The position numbers and the translations under genes are program-made. Of a stretch of 18,931 nucleotides of DNA, positions 6,994 through 15,109 are shown piece after piece. This DNA comes from SIG673 sp045658525. Its GTDB lineage: Bacteria > Bacillota > Clostridia > Oscillospirales > CAG-272. Below the pieces are notes generated by a model that did no database searches, was not told the origin of the DNA, and saw nothing but the letters and a program-made list of their open reading frames with translations. Numbering within the stretch: position 1 is the first letter of the stretch; each line of letters opens with the position of its first letter. Where the stretch lies: NCBI GenBank assembly GCA_045658525.1, contig JAZOVD010000102.1:1-18931 (forward strand), given 5' to 3'.

Positions 6994-9333
6994 ATGAAAA
7001 TCAATCGCATGGTAAAAGTAGTTGCCGTTATTCTGGCACTCACTATGCTGCCCTTCTGGATGCTCGGCTGCGGCAACGTAAGCGGAAAGGTCTCGGACAG
7101 ACTCGCGGATCTTATGATCGGAGACAAGAGCCTTGACAAGAAGTATGACAGCACGGTAAATTTCTTAGAAAACCTCGATGCCGAGGCTAAGCTCGCATAC
7201 GATACATATTACGAGGGCACTTGGTCAATCGATACCATAACCAACGGAGACTCTCCGGCTATCAATCATTACAAAAATATATACAAGCTCACACTTGCTT
7301 GGGCTACAAAGGGTTCTGCCTACTACCACAAGGGTTCCGCCCTTTCCACAGCAAAGGAAGCCCTTAAATTCGGATACGAAGAGGTTTACGGTCTTTCCGC
7401 CATGAACAACGGAGAATCTGACAAAACTCTTTTCGAAAAGACCGAAATCGCTGACTATCTCGTCAGAACGCTTCTTATACTCTCAGATTCGCATAAGCTC
7501 AGCAGAAAGACCTGCAAGACTTACCTTGAGATCGTAGATATAAAGTTTACCGCTCCTATGGGAACGGCTGTTGATCTCGTTCGCACCTCATACCTTTGTC
7601 TCGCTTCTGCGGCTATCCAGAAGGATAACGCAAGAATAAACAAGATCATATCAACGTATCTTGTAAACGCGATCAACGTTGTTTCGAGCGGCGACGGTCT
7701 TTACGCTGACGGTTCATACAAGGCTTACAACGAGGTAGCCTCCGTCGGTTCTTACGGACTCTTCGCTTTCTCCTCTCTCGTTGAGATAGCAAGCGCTGTA
7801 AACGGAACCAAGGCTAAATTCGCTCCCGAGCTCAATATCGGCGAATACCTTTACAGCTGGGCTGTAAACTCTATAATCCCCAATCTCCAAAACGGAGTCC
7901 CCGCCGCAGGAACGACAGGCTACCTCCTCGGAGAGTCCGATCGCCTCGGTGGAAAGGCAGTCTCCTCGCTTATCGCTCTCGCTAATATGCTCGGCGGCGA
8001 AAAGGCTGCATACATCAGATCGATAATAAAAGGTTACAGCGAATCCAAGAACCCCGAGTTCACTACTTATCTTACCAGCTACGGCGCATGTGAATATCAG
8101 GACATCGTAAAGAGCAAGAAGATCACGGCGTTGAAAGCTACCGGCGCTCACGGCTTTGCCGAAAACGATAAGCTCGTCGTAAACGGAAACGGTTTCAGCA
8201 TGGCACTTTCGCTCTCCTCATTCCGTTCCGCAAAATACGAGACCAAAAAGATCTACTCAAAGGTAGTTGAGGAATTGTACGGAGCTGTAAACGGTAGTGC
8301 TTGGTACACCGGTGACGGAATGCTCACCATCTACTCCGACGATTACAGAATAAACGAAAATTACTGGAAGCACGTTAATATGCAGCGACTTCCCGGAATC
8401 ACTACGGACTCCAGAACCAGAAAGCCGGTTCACGGCGACACATTTGACGGTGTTACCCCCAACGCAGGCTTCGCGACACTCGGAAGCTTCGCGGTATCCG
8501 CAAACGACTTTGTAAACAACAATAACGAGATCGCCTCCGACCTCAGAGCTAAGAAGTCTGTATTCATCTTCGATAACGAGATCGTAGCTCTCGGAGCAGG
8601 CATCTCAAACACCATATCCGATACGGGTGTTACGGGAACCGATATTCAGACGATCGAAACGATAGTCGAGAACATATTCTACAACAACAGTAACGCTCTT
8701 ATATCCAGCACGAACGAGGACGACGACATACTCCTTTCCTTCAACAAGGAAGTTGAAATAACCTCTGATTACATCTGGGCTATGAGATACGGCGGAATCT
8801 ACATCCCCTCCGCAAAGAACGACACTCTTAAAGCAAAGCTCCTCAGCACAACAGGTGGTAACTTCGTCGAGATATGGCTTGACCACGGTTCGCTTCCTAC
8901 CGATTCCACCTACGAATACGCTATACTCCCCTCTGCTCAGACTAATATGAACCAATTCTTTGAATACGTTCAGAATCCCGGTTACGAGGTCCTTTCCAAC
9001 ACCGACTCTATTCAGGCTGTAAAGGATAAGTCCTCGGGAGCAGTCGGATACACCTTCTGGAAGGGCGGCGAGATAAACGGTGTTAAGACCGATTTCGCTT
9101 GTAACGTCCTCACCAAGACCGAAGGAAACACCGTTACGATAGCGATAGCGGACTTCTCTCACAACGGCGCCGGCAACCAGAACGGTGGCACGATAACCCT
9201 CTCCGGTGATTACGCTGAATACATCAACGTAACCGCTAACGTAAGCGGTCTCAGCTTCTCAGGCGGAGTTATAACCGTTGACAGAGCCGTAGCCGCAAAC
9301 GGCAGCACGCTTACCATAACGCTCTCTAAGTGA
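6994..9333 (+). CDS. PL8-family (hyaluronate/chondroitin/xanthan lyase-like) lipoprotein with altered active site
   Basis: This surface lipoprotein has 779 aa (lipobox WMLGC, lipid-anchored Cys 26). An alpha-toroid covers about 35-375 and PL8 beta-sandwich domains follow. Diagnostic motifs are WYTGDGM (437-443), YWKHVNMQRLPGITTD (457-472), VALGAGIS, a WLDHG-to-YAILP segment and NTDSIQAV, and the length is normal for PL8. The residues usually needed for catalysis seem to be missing. The DGS(F/Y)IQH histidine is Tyr 245 (DGSYKAY), the NWW...IGxP asparagine region reads YLEIVDIKFTAP, RGRxISR reads GGKAVSS (319-325), and NGEN before GWY reads GAVN. The tyrosine in GSYG (254) is kept. It may therefore be a binding protein or a lyase with different chemistry. 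It is divergent from the heparinase-like gene, whose enzyme looks intact. Family assignment is firm; loss of activity is inferred by eye. Confidence 0.88.
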   Translation: MKINRMVKVVAVILALTMLPFWMLGCGNVSGKVSDRLADLMIGDKSLDKKYDSTVNFLENLDAEAKLAYDTYYEGTWSIDTITNGDSPAINHYKNIYKLTLAWATKGSAYYHKGSALSTAKEALKFGYEEVYGLSAMNNGESDKTLFEKTEIADYLVRTLLILSDSHKLSRKTCKTYLEIVDIKFTAPMGTAVDLVRTSYLCLASAAIQKDNARINKIISTYLVNAINVVSSGDGLYADGSYKAYNEVASVGSYGLFAFSSLVEIASAVNGTKAKFAPELNIGEYLYSWAVNSIIPNLQNGVPAAGTTGYLLGESDRLGGKAVSSLIALANMLGGEKAAYIRSIIKGYSESKNPEFTTYLTSYGACEYQDIVKSKKITALKATGAHGFAENDKLVVNGNGFSMALSLSSFRSAKYETKKIYSKVVEELYGAVNGSAWYTGDGMLTIYSDDYRINENYWKHVNMQRLPGITTDSRTRKPVHGDTFDGVTPNAGFATLGSFAVSANDFVNNNNEIASDLRAKKSVFIFDNEIVALGAGISNTISDTGVTGTDIQTIETIVENIFYNNSNALISSTNEDDDILLSFNKEVEITSDYIWAMRYGGIYIPSAKNDTLKAKLLSTTGGNFVEIWLDHGSLPTDSTYEYAILPSAQTNMNQFFEYVQNPGYEVLSNTDSIQAVKDKSSGAVGYTFWKGGEINGVKTDFACNVLTKTEGNTVTIAIADFSHNGAGNQNGGTITLSGDYAEYINVTANVSGLSFSGGVITVDRAVAANGSTLTITLSK

Positions 9334-9343
9334 TTTGATAAAC

Positions 9344-9375
9344 AAAAACCACTCGAAAATTTTCGAGTGGTTTTT
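9344..9375 (+). terminator. Terminator of the PL8-like gene
   Basis: The perfect inverted repeat at 9344-9359 and 9360-9375 (AAAAACCACTCGAAAA and its complement) ends in five Ts, ten bases past the TGA stop at 9331-9333. Confidence 0.9.
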
Positions 9376-9392
9376 CTTTGTGCTAAAATAAG

Positions 9393-9518
9393 AAAAGCTC
9401 CCTTGTGTAAAGGGAGCTGTCGCCACAGGCGACTGAGGGATTGTTTTTCTCAACTTTTTCCTCTGCAATCCCTCAGTCTTTGCCTACGGTAAAAGCCTCC
9501 TGCACAAGGGAGGCTTTT
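9393..9518. repeat. MITE-like, hairpin-rich dispersed repeat
   Basis: About 126 bp with no coding capacity. AGCTCCCTT/AAGGGAGCT (9396-9404/9410-9418), GTCGCC/GGCGAC (9419-9424/9428-9433), ACTGAGGGATTG/CAATCCCTCAGT (9432-9443/9466-9477) and AAAAGCCTCC/GGAGGCTTTT (9491-9500/9509-9518) form successive hairpins. The outer ends are imperfect terminal inverted repeats (AAAAGC, optional C, TCCCTTGTG). I recall repeats of this type (CTCCCTTGTG ... CTGAGGGATTG) scattered through gut Clostridia genomes, but only one copy is in this window. No target duplication is evident. Confidence 0.8.
9491..9518 (-). terminator. Terminator of the ABC fusion gene, supplied by the repeat end
   Basis: On the minus strand, the 10-bp stem AAAAGCCTCC/GGAGGCTTTT with an 8-nt loop starts six bases past the TAA at 9524-9526 and ends in a short T run. 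The right end of the MITE-like repeat thus appears to serve as the gene's terminator. Confidence 0.6.
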
Positions 9519-9523
9519 GCTTT

Positions 9524-12500
9524 TTACTCTGTACGAAGTGCTTCAACAGGGTCTTTCTTTGCGGCTATACGTGACGGGATAAGTCCTGCTATAAGCGTAA
9601 GTGCCATACTTATCGCAACAAGTATTATCGCTCCGCCTATCGGAAGCGACGCTATTCCCGAAATATCCGACAGATGCTTTATTATTATGCCTATCGGTAT
9701 ATTTAAAAGCACCGTTACGATTATACCTATCATACCCGAAACGAAGCCCACAATGAGAGTTTCGGCGTTGAATACTCTGGAAACGTCGCGCTTGGACGCG
9801 CCCATAGCTCTGAGTATTCCTATCTCCTTGGTTCTTTCGAGAACCGAGATATAAGTTATTATTCCTATCATTATAGACGATACCACGAGCGATATAGATA
9901 CGAAGAATATAAGAACGTAGGATATGGCGTCTATTATCTTGGTTATAGATGAGAACAGCATTCCGACGTAGTCGGTATAGGATATTTTATTGTTATCGTC
10001 CGTCTGAGTGGCATTATACTCGCTTATCAGGTCGGAGATACGCTGTTTATCCTCAAAATTCTTTGCGTAGATGGAAATCGAGGTCGGGTCGTCCTTATTG
10101 GCTATTCCGAGAAGCTCGCAGTTATCAGCAAACGTCGAGGAAGAAACGGTGGGAACGTAGGCGTCATATATTTCTATAAGCTGAGCGTCGGTATAACCCG
10201 TTATCGCGCTCATAAACGCCTTAGCGACCTTTTTATCAAGCGCCGTCTGACTTTGTGTGGGTGCTACGTTAGACGCGTAATTTTCTCTTGCGGTCTTTTC
10301 GACCTCTTTATCAAACAACGCATAGAATCCCGACATATCTGTATTATACATATTATCTATTTCGCTTCTTATTACCGTCTCGCTGAGTCCGGTACGTGAA
10401 ACGTAAAGAGAAACTATATAATCCTTTTTGCTCTGCGCGCTTACCATAAGGTTTACGCCAAACGGATTTTCGGAATTACCTTTGTACAAATCGCGATCAA
10501 CACCACTCGCTCCGTACATCTTCATCATACTGTCAAGCGTCTGGGCTACCTCGGCGTCACTCATAGCTAAGACCGCGGCAGACGCGGCTTGCTCGCCCAT
10601 TTCAGAGCTGAGAACTGTTTTAAGAAGTCCGCGCTTGGTAGTAGCGTTCATAAGTCTGATGACCTCGCGTACCATCTCGGCGTCAAGCTCGGAATCACTT
10701 GGCGCATTTTCAATATCGCTTATCAGCTTACCAGCCTGCTCAGCGTACTGAGTCTCTATCATCGTTATCATCGTTTCTTCGATGTATGCGTAAAGATCAG
10801 ACGCGTTATCGAAGCTGTTAAGGTACATATCGAGCATCGCTTCGTCAACGCCCTCGCTCATTTGCGTCTTTATAAACGCTTTAAGCTCATCAAGCGTTGA
10901 GCTTTCGGATATTCCTGTCATTGAAAGATAGGTGTTGAGCGTATTTTCAACGTATTCATCCGTAGGCGTAGTGAGTATCTTTCTGTATATTTCCGCCTTT
11001 TTGGTGTCGGAAACGGAGTTAAGATATTCGTTAAGCGCGGCAGCCTTGCGGTCGTCCGCTATCTTATCCTCGTCGTCAAGAACGAACGGAAGTCCGGTAA
11101 GAATATCGGTATCGGGATCGGCAAGCTGAGCCTTTACTATCTCACTCTTTGCCGTCTCTTCTATGAGGTAATCGGTAAGTGCGGAGGTGTAAACGAGAGT
11201 ACCGCTGAGAACTCCCGACGAGGTTTGGTCGTTCTGACGAATTATACCTACTATCTCACAGTCAAGACCCGCTCCGACTATATAACGAAGATCGTCTTTT
11301 TTATCGCTTTCGGCTACGTTTATCCACTCGCCGTCCTCGTTCTGCTTATAGTATGCGCTCGTCGGAATGATCTTGTACTTTATGCCGATAAGCTCGTCAT
11401 ACTCATAGCTCATCTTGTCCGGCATCTCTACCGTCTCGCCCTTCATCGCCGCTATCATCGTTTCCATCATACTTTCAGCAGAGGCAAGACCAAGAGAATA
11501 AAGCGTCATATCGCTTATCTCGTTGTCACCCGTAACGACAAGCATTACGTCGTTCTTCTTTTCGGGCCACTTTCCCGCGACGAGGTCGTACTGCTCCTTT
11601 ATCATTCCGTGAATAAGCTCATTTGAGCCTGTTTCCGGCGGCAGCATCTCCTGCCATATAGTCATACCCGATGATGAAAACGACGAGGTAAGCGAGGACG
11701 CCGCCCCCGACGTCATACCCATACTGCCCGCCATCTCCTGATACATTGCCGCAATATCGGATTTAACGTAATTCGTTCCATCAACGATGTAAGCGTTTAT
11801 ATCTATATCATATCCGTAACGGATAAGCGAGGCAAGATCCTTTATACGTCCGTCAGTTTCAAGATATTTCTTGAAATCAACGAGATTGTTCGTACTGGTC
11901 TCGGGATTGAGCATGCTCTGCATAAGGTCGTATGTTACTGTGCTTACATATACCTTGTCGTTTAATCCCGTGTTCTGAGAATTGCCGCCGCTTCCCATAA
12001 GAGAAGCTATCATGCTGCTCATATCCACCTCTTCCCTTTGGATAGTGATAGGATATGAGGAAAGCGTATCCCTTTGTACCTTGTTTATATAAGCCGTTAT
12101 ACCGTTTGAAAGCGAAAGTATAAGCGCTATACCTATTATGCCTATACTGCCCGCAAACGACGTCATAAACGTTCTCGTCTTTTTAGTAAGCAGGTTGTTA
12201 AGCGAAAGCGAAAGCGCGGTGAAGAATGACATCGACGGTTTTTTCTGCTTTTTCGGAGACTTTTTCTCGCCGTCGTCTCCCTCGACACATTCGGTAAAGA
12301 CTACCTCTTTTACCTCCTCGGGAGAATACGGCGCGGTATCGCCCACGACCCGTCCGTCGCTGAGCCTTATTATTCTGTCGGAATACTGCTCGGCAAGCTC
12401 GGGGTTATGAGTAACCATTATAATGAGTTTATCGTGCGATATTTCTTTAAGAATGTCCATTATCTGAACCGAGGTCTCGGTATCGAGCGCACCCGTCGGC

Positions 12501-13000
12501 TCGTCTGCAAGAAGTATCTCGGGGTCGTTTATGAGAGCACGCGCGATAGCGACTCTCTGCATCTGTCCGCCCGACATCTGGTTCGGCTTTTTGTGCATCT
12601 GATCGGCAAGTCCGACCTTAGCAAGCACCTCTTTTGCTCTCCTCTTGCGCTCAGCCGACGAAACTCCCGAAAGCGTGAGCGCAAGCTCTACGTTAGAAAG
12701 CACCGTCTGATGAGGTATGAGGTTGTAGCTTTGGAACACAAATCCTATCGAGTGATTTCTGTACGCGTCCCAATCGCTATCCTTATATTTTTCCGTCGAA
12801 ACACCCTTTATAGACATAACTCCGGAGGTGTATCTGTCAAGCCCTCCGATAATATTAAGCATAGTCGTTTTTCCGCATCCCGAATGACCGAGTATTGAAA
12901 CAAACTCGTTCTTACGGAACGCAAGCGTTACGTCATCAAGCGCCCGAACAGTAGTATCGCCCGTGACGTATTCCTTTACGATGTTTTCTAAAACCAACAC
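9524..13000 (-). CDS. ABC transporter ATP-binding/permease fusion (MacB/FtsX type) with giant extracytoplasmic domain
   Basis: A 1158-aa membrane protein. The N-terminal ATPase (about 1-225) is complete: Walker A GHSGCGKT (38-45), Q-loop Gln 90, signature MSGGQ (142-146), Walker B ILLADE (162-167) and His 198. A charged linker follows (about 225-260), then the first membrane segment (about 278-304), about 715 residues outside the membrane (about 305-1020), and three C-terminal segments forming an FtsX domain with the ERTKEIGILRAMGA motif and the end PVEALRTE. Such four-segment proteins work as mechanotransmission pumps or signal couplers rather than classic importers. The external domain is about three times the size of MacB's and has no motif I recognise. 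The start is a GTG (or the TTG next to it) behind GGGAGA. It follows the exporter operon with its own promoter. It could export peptides or antibiotics or act on the cell envelope; substrate unknown. Confidence 0.9.
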   Translation of the reverse strand: MLVLENIVKEYVTGDTTVRALDDVTLAFRKNEFVSILGHSGCGKTTMLNIIGGLDRYTSGVMSIKGVSTEKYKDSDWDAYRNHSIGFVFQSYNLIPHQTVLSNVELALTLSGVSSAERKRRAKEVLAKVGLADQMHKKPNQMSGGQMQRVAIARALINDPEILLADEPTGALDTETSVQIMDILKEISHDKLIIMVTHNPELAEQYSDRIIRLSDGRVVGDTAPYSPEEVKEVVFTECVEGDDGEKKSPKKQKKPSMSFFTALSLSLNNLLTKKTRTFMTSFAGSIGIIGIALILSLSNGITAYINKVQRDTLSSYPITIQREEVDMSSMIASLMGSGGNSQNTGLNDKVYVSTVTYDLMQSMLNPETSTNNLVDFKKYLETDGRIKDLASLIRYGYDIDINAYIVDGTNYVKSDIAAMYQEMAGSMGMTSGAASSLTSSFSSSGMTIWQEMLPPETGSNELIHGMIKEQYDLVAGKWPEKKNDVMLVVTGDNEISDMTLYSLGLASAESMMETMIAAMKGETVEMPDKMSYEYDELIGIKYKIIPTSAYYKQNEDGEWINVAESDKKDDLRYIVGAGLDCEIVGIIRQNDQTSSGVLSGTLVYTSALTDYLIEETAKSEIVKAQLADPDTDILTGLPFVLDDEDKIADDRKAAALNEYLNSVSDTKKAEIYRKILTTPTDEYVENTLNTYLSMTGISESSTLDELKAFIKTQMSEGVDEAMLDMYLNSFDNASDLYAYIEETMITMIETQYAEQAGKLISDIENAPSDSELDAEMVREVIRLMNATTKRGLLKTVLSSEMGEQAASAAVLAMSDAEVAQTLDSMMKMYGASGVDRDLYKGNSENPFGVNLMVSAQSKKDYIVSLYVSRTGLSETVIRSEIDNMYNTDMSGFYALFDKEVEKTARENYASNVAPTQSQTALDKKVAKAFMSAITGYTDAQLIEIYDAYVPTVSSSTFADNCELLGIANKDDPTSISIYAKNFEDKQRISDLISEYNATQTDDNNKISYTDYVGMLFSSITKIIDAISYVLIFFVSISLVVSSIMIGIITYISVLERTKEIGILRAMGASKRDVSRVFNAETLIVGFVSGMIGIIVTVLLNIPIGIIIKHLSDISGIASLPIGGAIILVAISMALTLIAGLIPSRIAAKKDPVEALRTE

Positions 13001-13036
13001 TTTGCGTAGTTCTCCCTGAATTATTGATATGGAATG

Positions 13037-13045
13037 ATTATAGCA
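13037..13045 (-). promoter_or_regulatory. Extended -10 promoter of the ABC fusion gene
   Basis: On the minus strand, TGCTATAAT (13037-13045) is an extended -10 element; only a weak -35 (ATTTAA) lies 17 bp upstream. No strong terminator follows the upstream exporter gene, so read-through from the marR operon may also transcribe this gene. Confidence 0.6.
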
Positions 13046-13104
13046 CTTTTTTATAAACTTTAAATGAATGTTTTTACTTTACGCGGTAAATATTCTTAAA
13101 ATAT

Positions 13105-15108
13105 TCAGTCAAGCTCACGGACACCTGTATAAAGCTCGTAATATCTGCCCTTCATTTCAAGGAGCTGATCGTGAGTTCCGCGTTCAATTATCTCGCCCTT
13201 TTCCAGAACCATTATGGCGTTTGAATTGCGAACGGTGGAAAGTCTGTGCGCTATTACGAACGTAGTTCTGTTCTTCATAAGTCTGTCCATACCGTGCTCT
13301 ATATGACGCTCGGTTCTCGTATCGACCGACGAGGTCGCTTCGTCAAGAACGAGTATCGGTGCTTTTGAAAGAGCCGCGCGGGCAATATTGAGAAGCTGTC
13401 TTTGACCCTGAGAAAGGTTTGCGCCGTCGCCTTCAAGAACGGTATCGTAGCCGTTAGCAAGACGCTTTATAAAGCTATGGGCGCTTGCTGTCTTTGCCGC
13501 CTCGATGACCTCGTCGTCGGTCGCATCGGGTCTGCCGTAGCGTATATTCTCCATTACCGTTCCCGTAAACAGGTGAGTATCCTGAAGGACCATAGCTATA
13601 TTGCTTCTGAGAAAATCACGCTTGATGTTCTTTATATCAACACCGTCAACGGTTATCCTTCCCGAATCTATATCGTAGAAACGGCTGAGCAGGTTCGTGA
13701 CCGTCGTCTTGCCCGCGCCCGTAGAGCCAACGAACGCTATCTTTTGTCCGGGATGCGCGTAAAGGCTTATGTTTTTAAGGATAACCTTATCAGGATTATA
13801 ACCAAACGTAACGTTTTCAAATACAACGTCACCGTTCATCTCTTTCATATCCAATACGTCATCGGGATCCGGCTGCTCGGGAGTCTCATCCATTACCGCA
13901 AACACTCGTTCCGCGCCCGCAAGCGCGGAGAAGATAGCCGCCGTCTGCTGAGATATGTTATTTATAGGCATACTGAACTGCTTGGAGTAACCCGCAAACA
14001 CAGAAAGCGCACCCGGGTCAAGCAGTTTTTTACAAAGAAGTATTCCGCCTACGCCTATCGTTACAGCGTAGCTTATAAGGCTGGTATTGTGCATTATGGG
14101 ACCCATAATACCGCCGTAGAACTGAGCTTTAAGCTGTTTGTCTCTCAGATCCTCGTTAAGAGTCTCGAACTCCTCCGCGCAGGTCTCCTCGTGGTTGAAT
14201 ACCTTTACGACCTTTTGACCCGTTACGGTCTCCTCAATATAACCGTTAGCCGCACCGAGAGCCGCCTGCTGACCCGAATAGAACTTTCTCGAAGCCTTCG
14301 CTATCTTAGCTCCGCCGATAGCAAATATCGGAACGAACACCACGGTCACGAGAGTGAGCCATATATTAGTGGTTATCATAAACACGAGCGTACCCACAAG
14401 CGAGATAACGCCCGAAACGATAGAAGTGAGCGAGTTATTGAGCATAACGTCGATGTTGTCAACGTCGTTGGTAAAGCGTGACATCACCTCGCCCGTAGGG
14501 TGTGTGTCAAAATAACGCACAGGAAGCTTTTGAAGCTTACGGAACAGGTCATTTCTTATCTTCTCTATCGAATTTTGAGAGATAGTCATCATTATTCTCG
14601 CCTGCAAATAGTTGGTTACGACCGTAAAGGCATATACCAACGCAAGTATTATGAGAGCAGACGCGATATAGAACAGTACCTCTGTCGCTTTTTCGTTGTA
14701 GGCGTTACCCGCAATCGACGAAACGAGCGAGGTCGCGCCGTTTTTAAGCGCTTCTATGACCGAATCCATCGCCTTATATATCGGACTTGCGGTGGTTTTT
14801 TGATCAACGGTAAGACCAACGTATTCACTGAGACGGTTGATTATGGGTCTTGTCATATAACCGCCGATAAGCGACATAACCGTATTGAGCATCATAAATA
14901 TGAGTACGACAAAAAGCAATGCCTTGTACTTTCCAACGTAAGAAAGAAGTCTGCCTATCGTTTTTTTCATATTTTTAGGCTTTCCGCCCATACCTCTCGG
15001 ACCGGGTCCGCGTCCGCTGCCGGGGCCACCGCCTCGCATAGACTCGCCCTTTCCGTGCTTCGAGGAGCTGTTATATTGCTTTTTGAGTTCTTCCAAACTT
15101 CTTGCCAT
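13105..15108 (-). CDS. ABC exporter half-transporter, catalytic-Walker-B subunit of a heterodimer
   Basis: This 667-aa type IV ABC exporter subunit has an ABC transmembrane domain (six helices, about 61-400) followed by an ATPase: Walker A GSTGAGKT (461-468), Gln 509, Walker B ILVLDE with catalytic Glu 590, and His 621. Its signature is LSQGQ (565-569) instead of LSGGQ, as in TM288-type subunits, so with its partner it forms one competent and one degenerate ATP site. The first 50 residues are disordered and rich in Gly and Arg, and about 55 residues lie outside the membrane between helices 1 and 2 (86-140), reminiscent of BmrD. The chosen ATG gives MARSLEELKKQ. Its AAAGGAGGAG site lies in the last codons of the upstream gene, whose TAA is one base away, so the two are translationally coupled. 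Expected role is multidrug or peptide efflux. Confidence 0.94.
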   Translation of the reverse strand: MARSLEELKKQYNSSSKHGKGESMRGGGPGSGRGPGPRGMGGKPKNMKKTIGRLLSYVGKYKALLFVVLIFMMLNTVMSLIGGYMTRPIINRLSEYVGLTVDQKTTASPIYKAMDSVIEALKNGATSLVSSIAGNAYNEKATEVLFYIASALIILALVYAFTVVTNYLQARIMMTISQNSIEKIRNDLFRKLQKLPVRYFDTHPTGEVMSRFTNDVDNIDVMLNNSLTSIVSGVISLVGTLVFMITTNIWLTLVTVVFVPIFAIGGAKIAKASRKFYSGQQAALGAANGYIEETVTGQKVVKVFNHEETCAEEFETLNEDLRDKQLKAQFYGGIMGPIMHNTSLISYAVTIGVGGILLCKKLLDPGALSVFAGYSKQFSMPINNISQQTAAIFSALAGAERVFAVMDETPEQPDPDDVLDMKEMNGDVVFENVTFGYNPDKVILKNISLYAHPGQKIAFVGSTGAGKTTVTNLLSRFYDIDSGRITVDGVDIKNIKRDFLRSNIAMVLQDTHLFTGTVMENIRYGRPDATDDEVIEAAKTASAHSFIKRLANGYDTVLEGDGANLSQGQRQLLNIARAALSKAPILVLDEATSSVDTRTERHIEHGMDRLMKNRTTFVIAHRLSTVRNSNAIMVLEKGEIIERGTHDQLLEMKGRYYELYTGVRELD

Positions 15109-15109
15109 A

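Noticed and set aside
9393..9518. Possible short CRISPR array
   Set aside because: The repeated pieces are inverted arms of hairpins, not direct repeats with equal spacers, and no cas gene is near.
13402..14481. 359-codon open frame on the plus strand antisense to the second exporter gene
   Set aside because: It lies wholly inside a clear ABC exporter gene, its translation is basic and low in recognisable motifs, and it has no matching ribosome binding site. It is a shadow of codon usage on the other strand.
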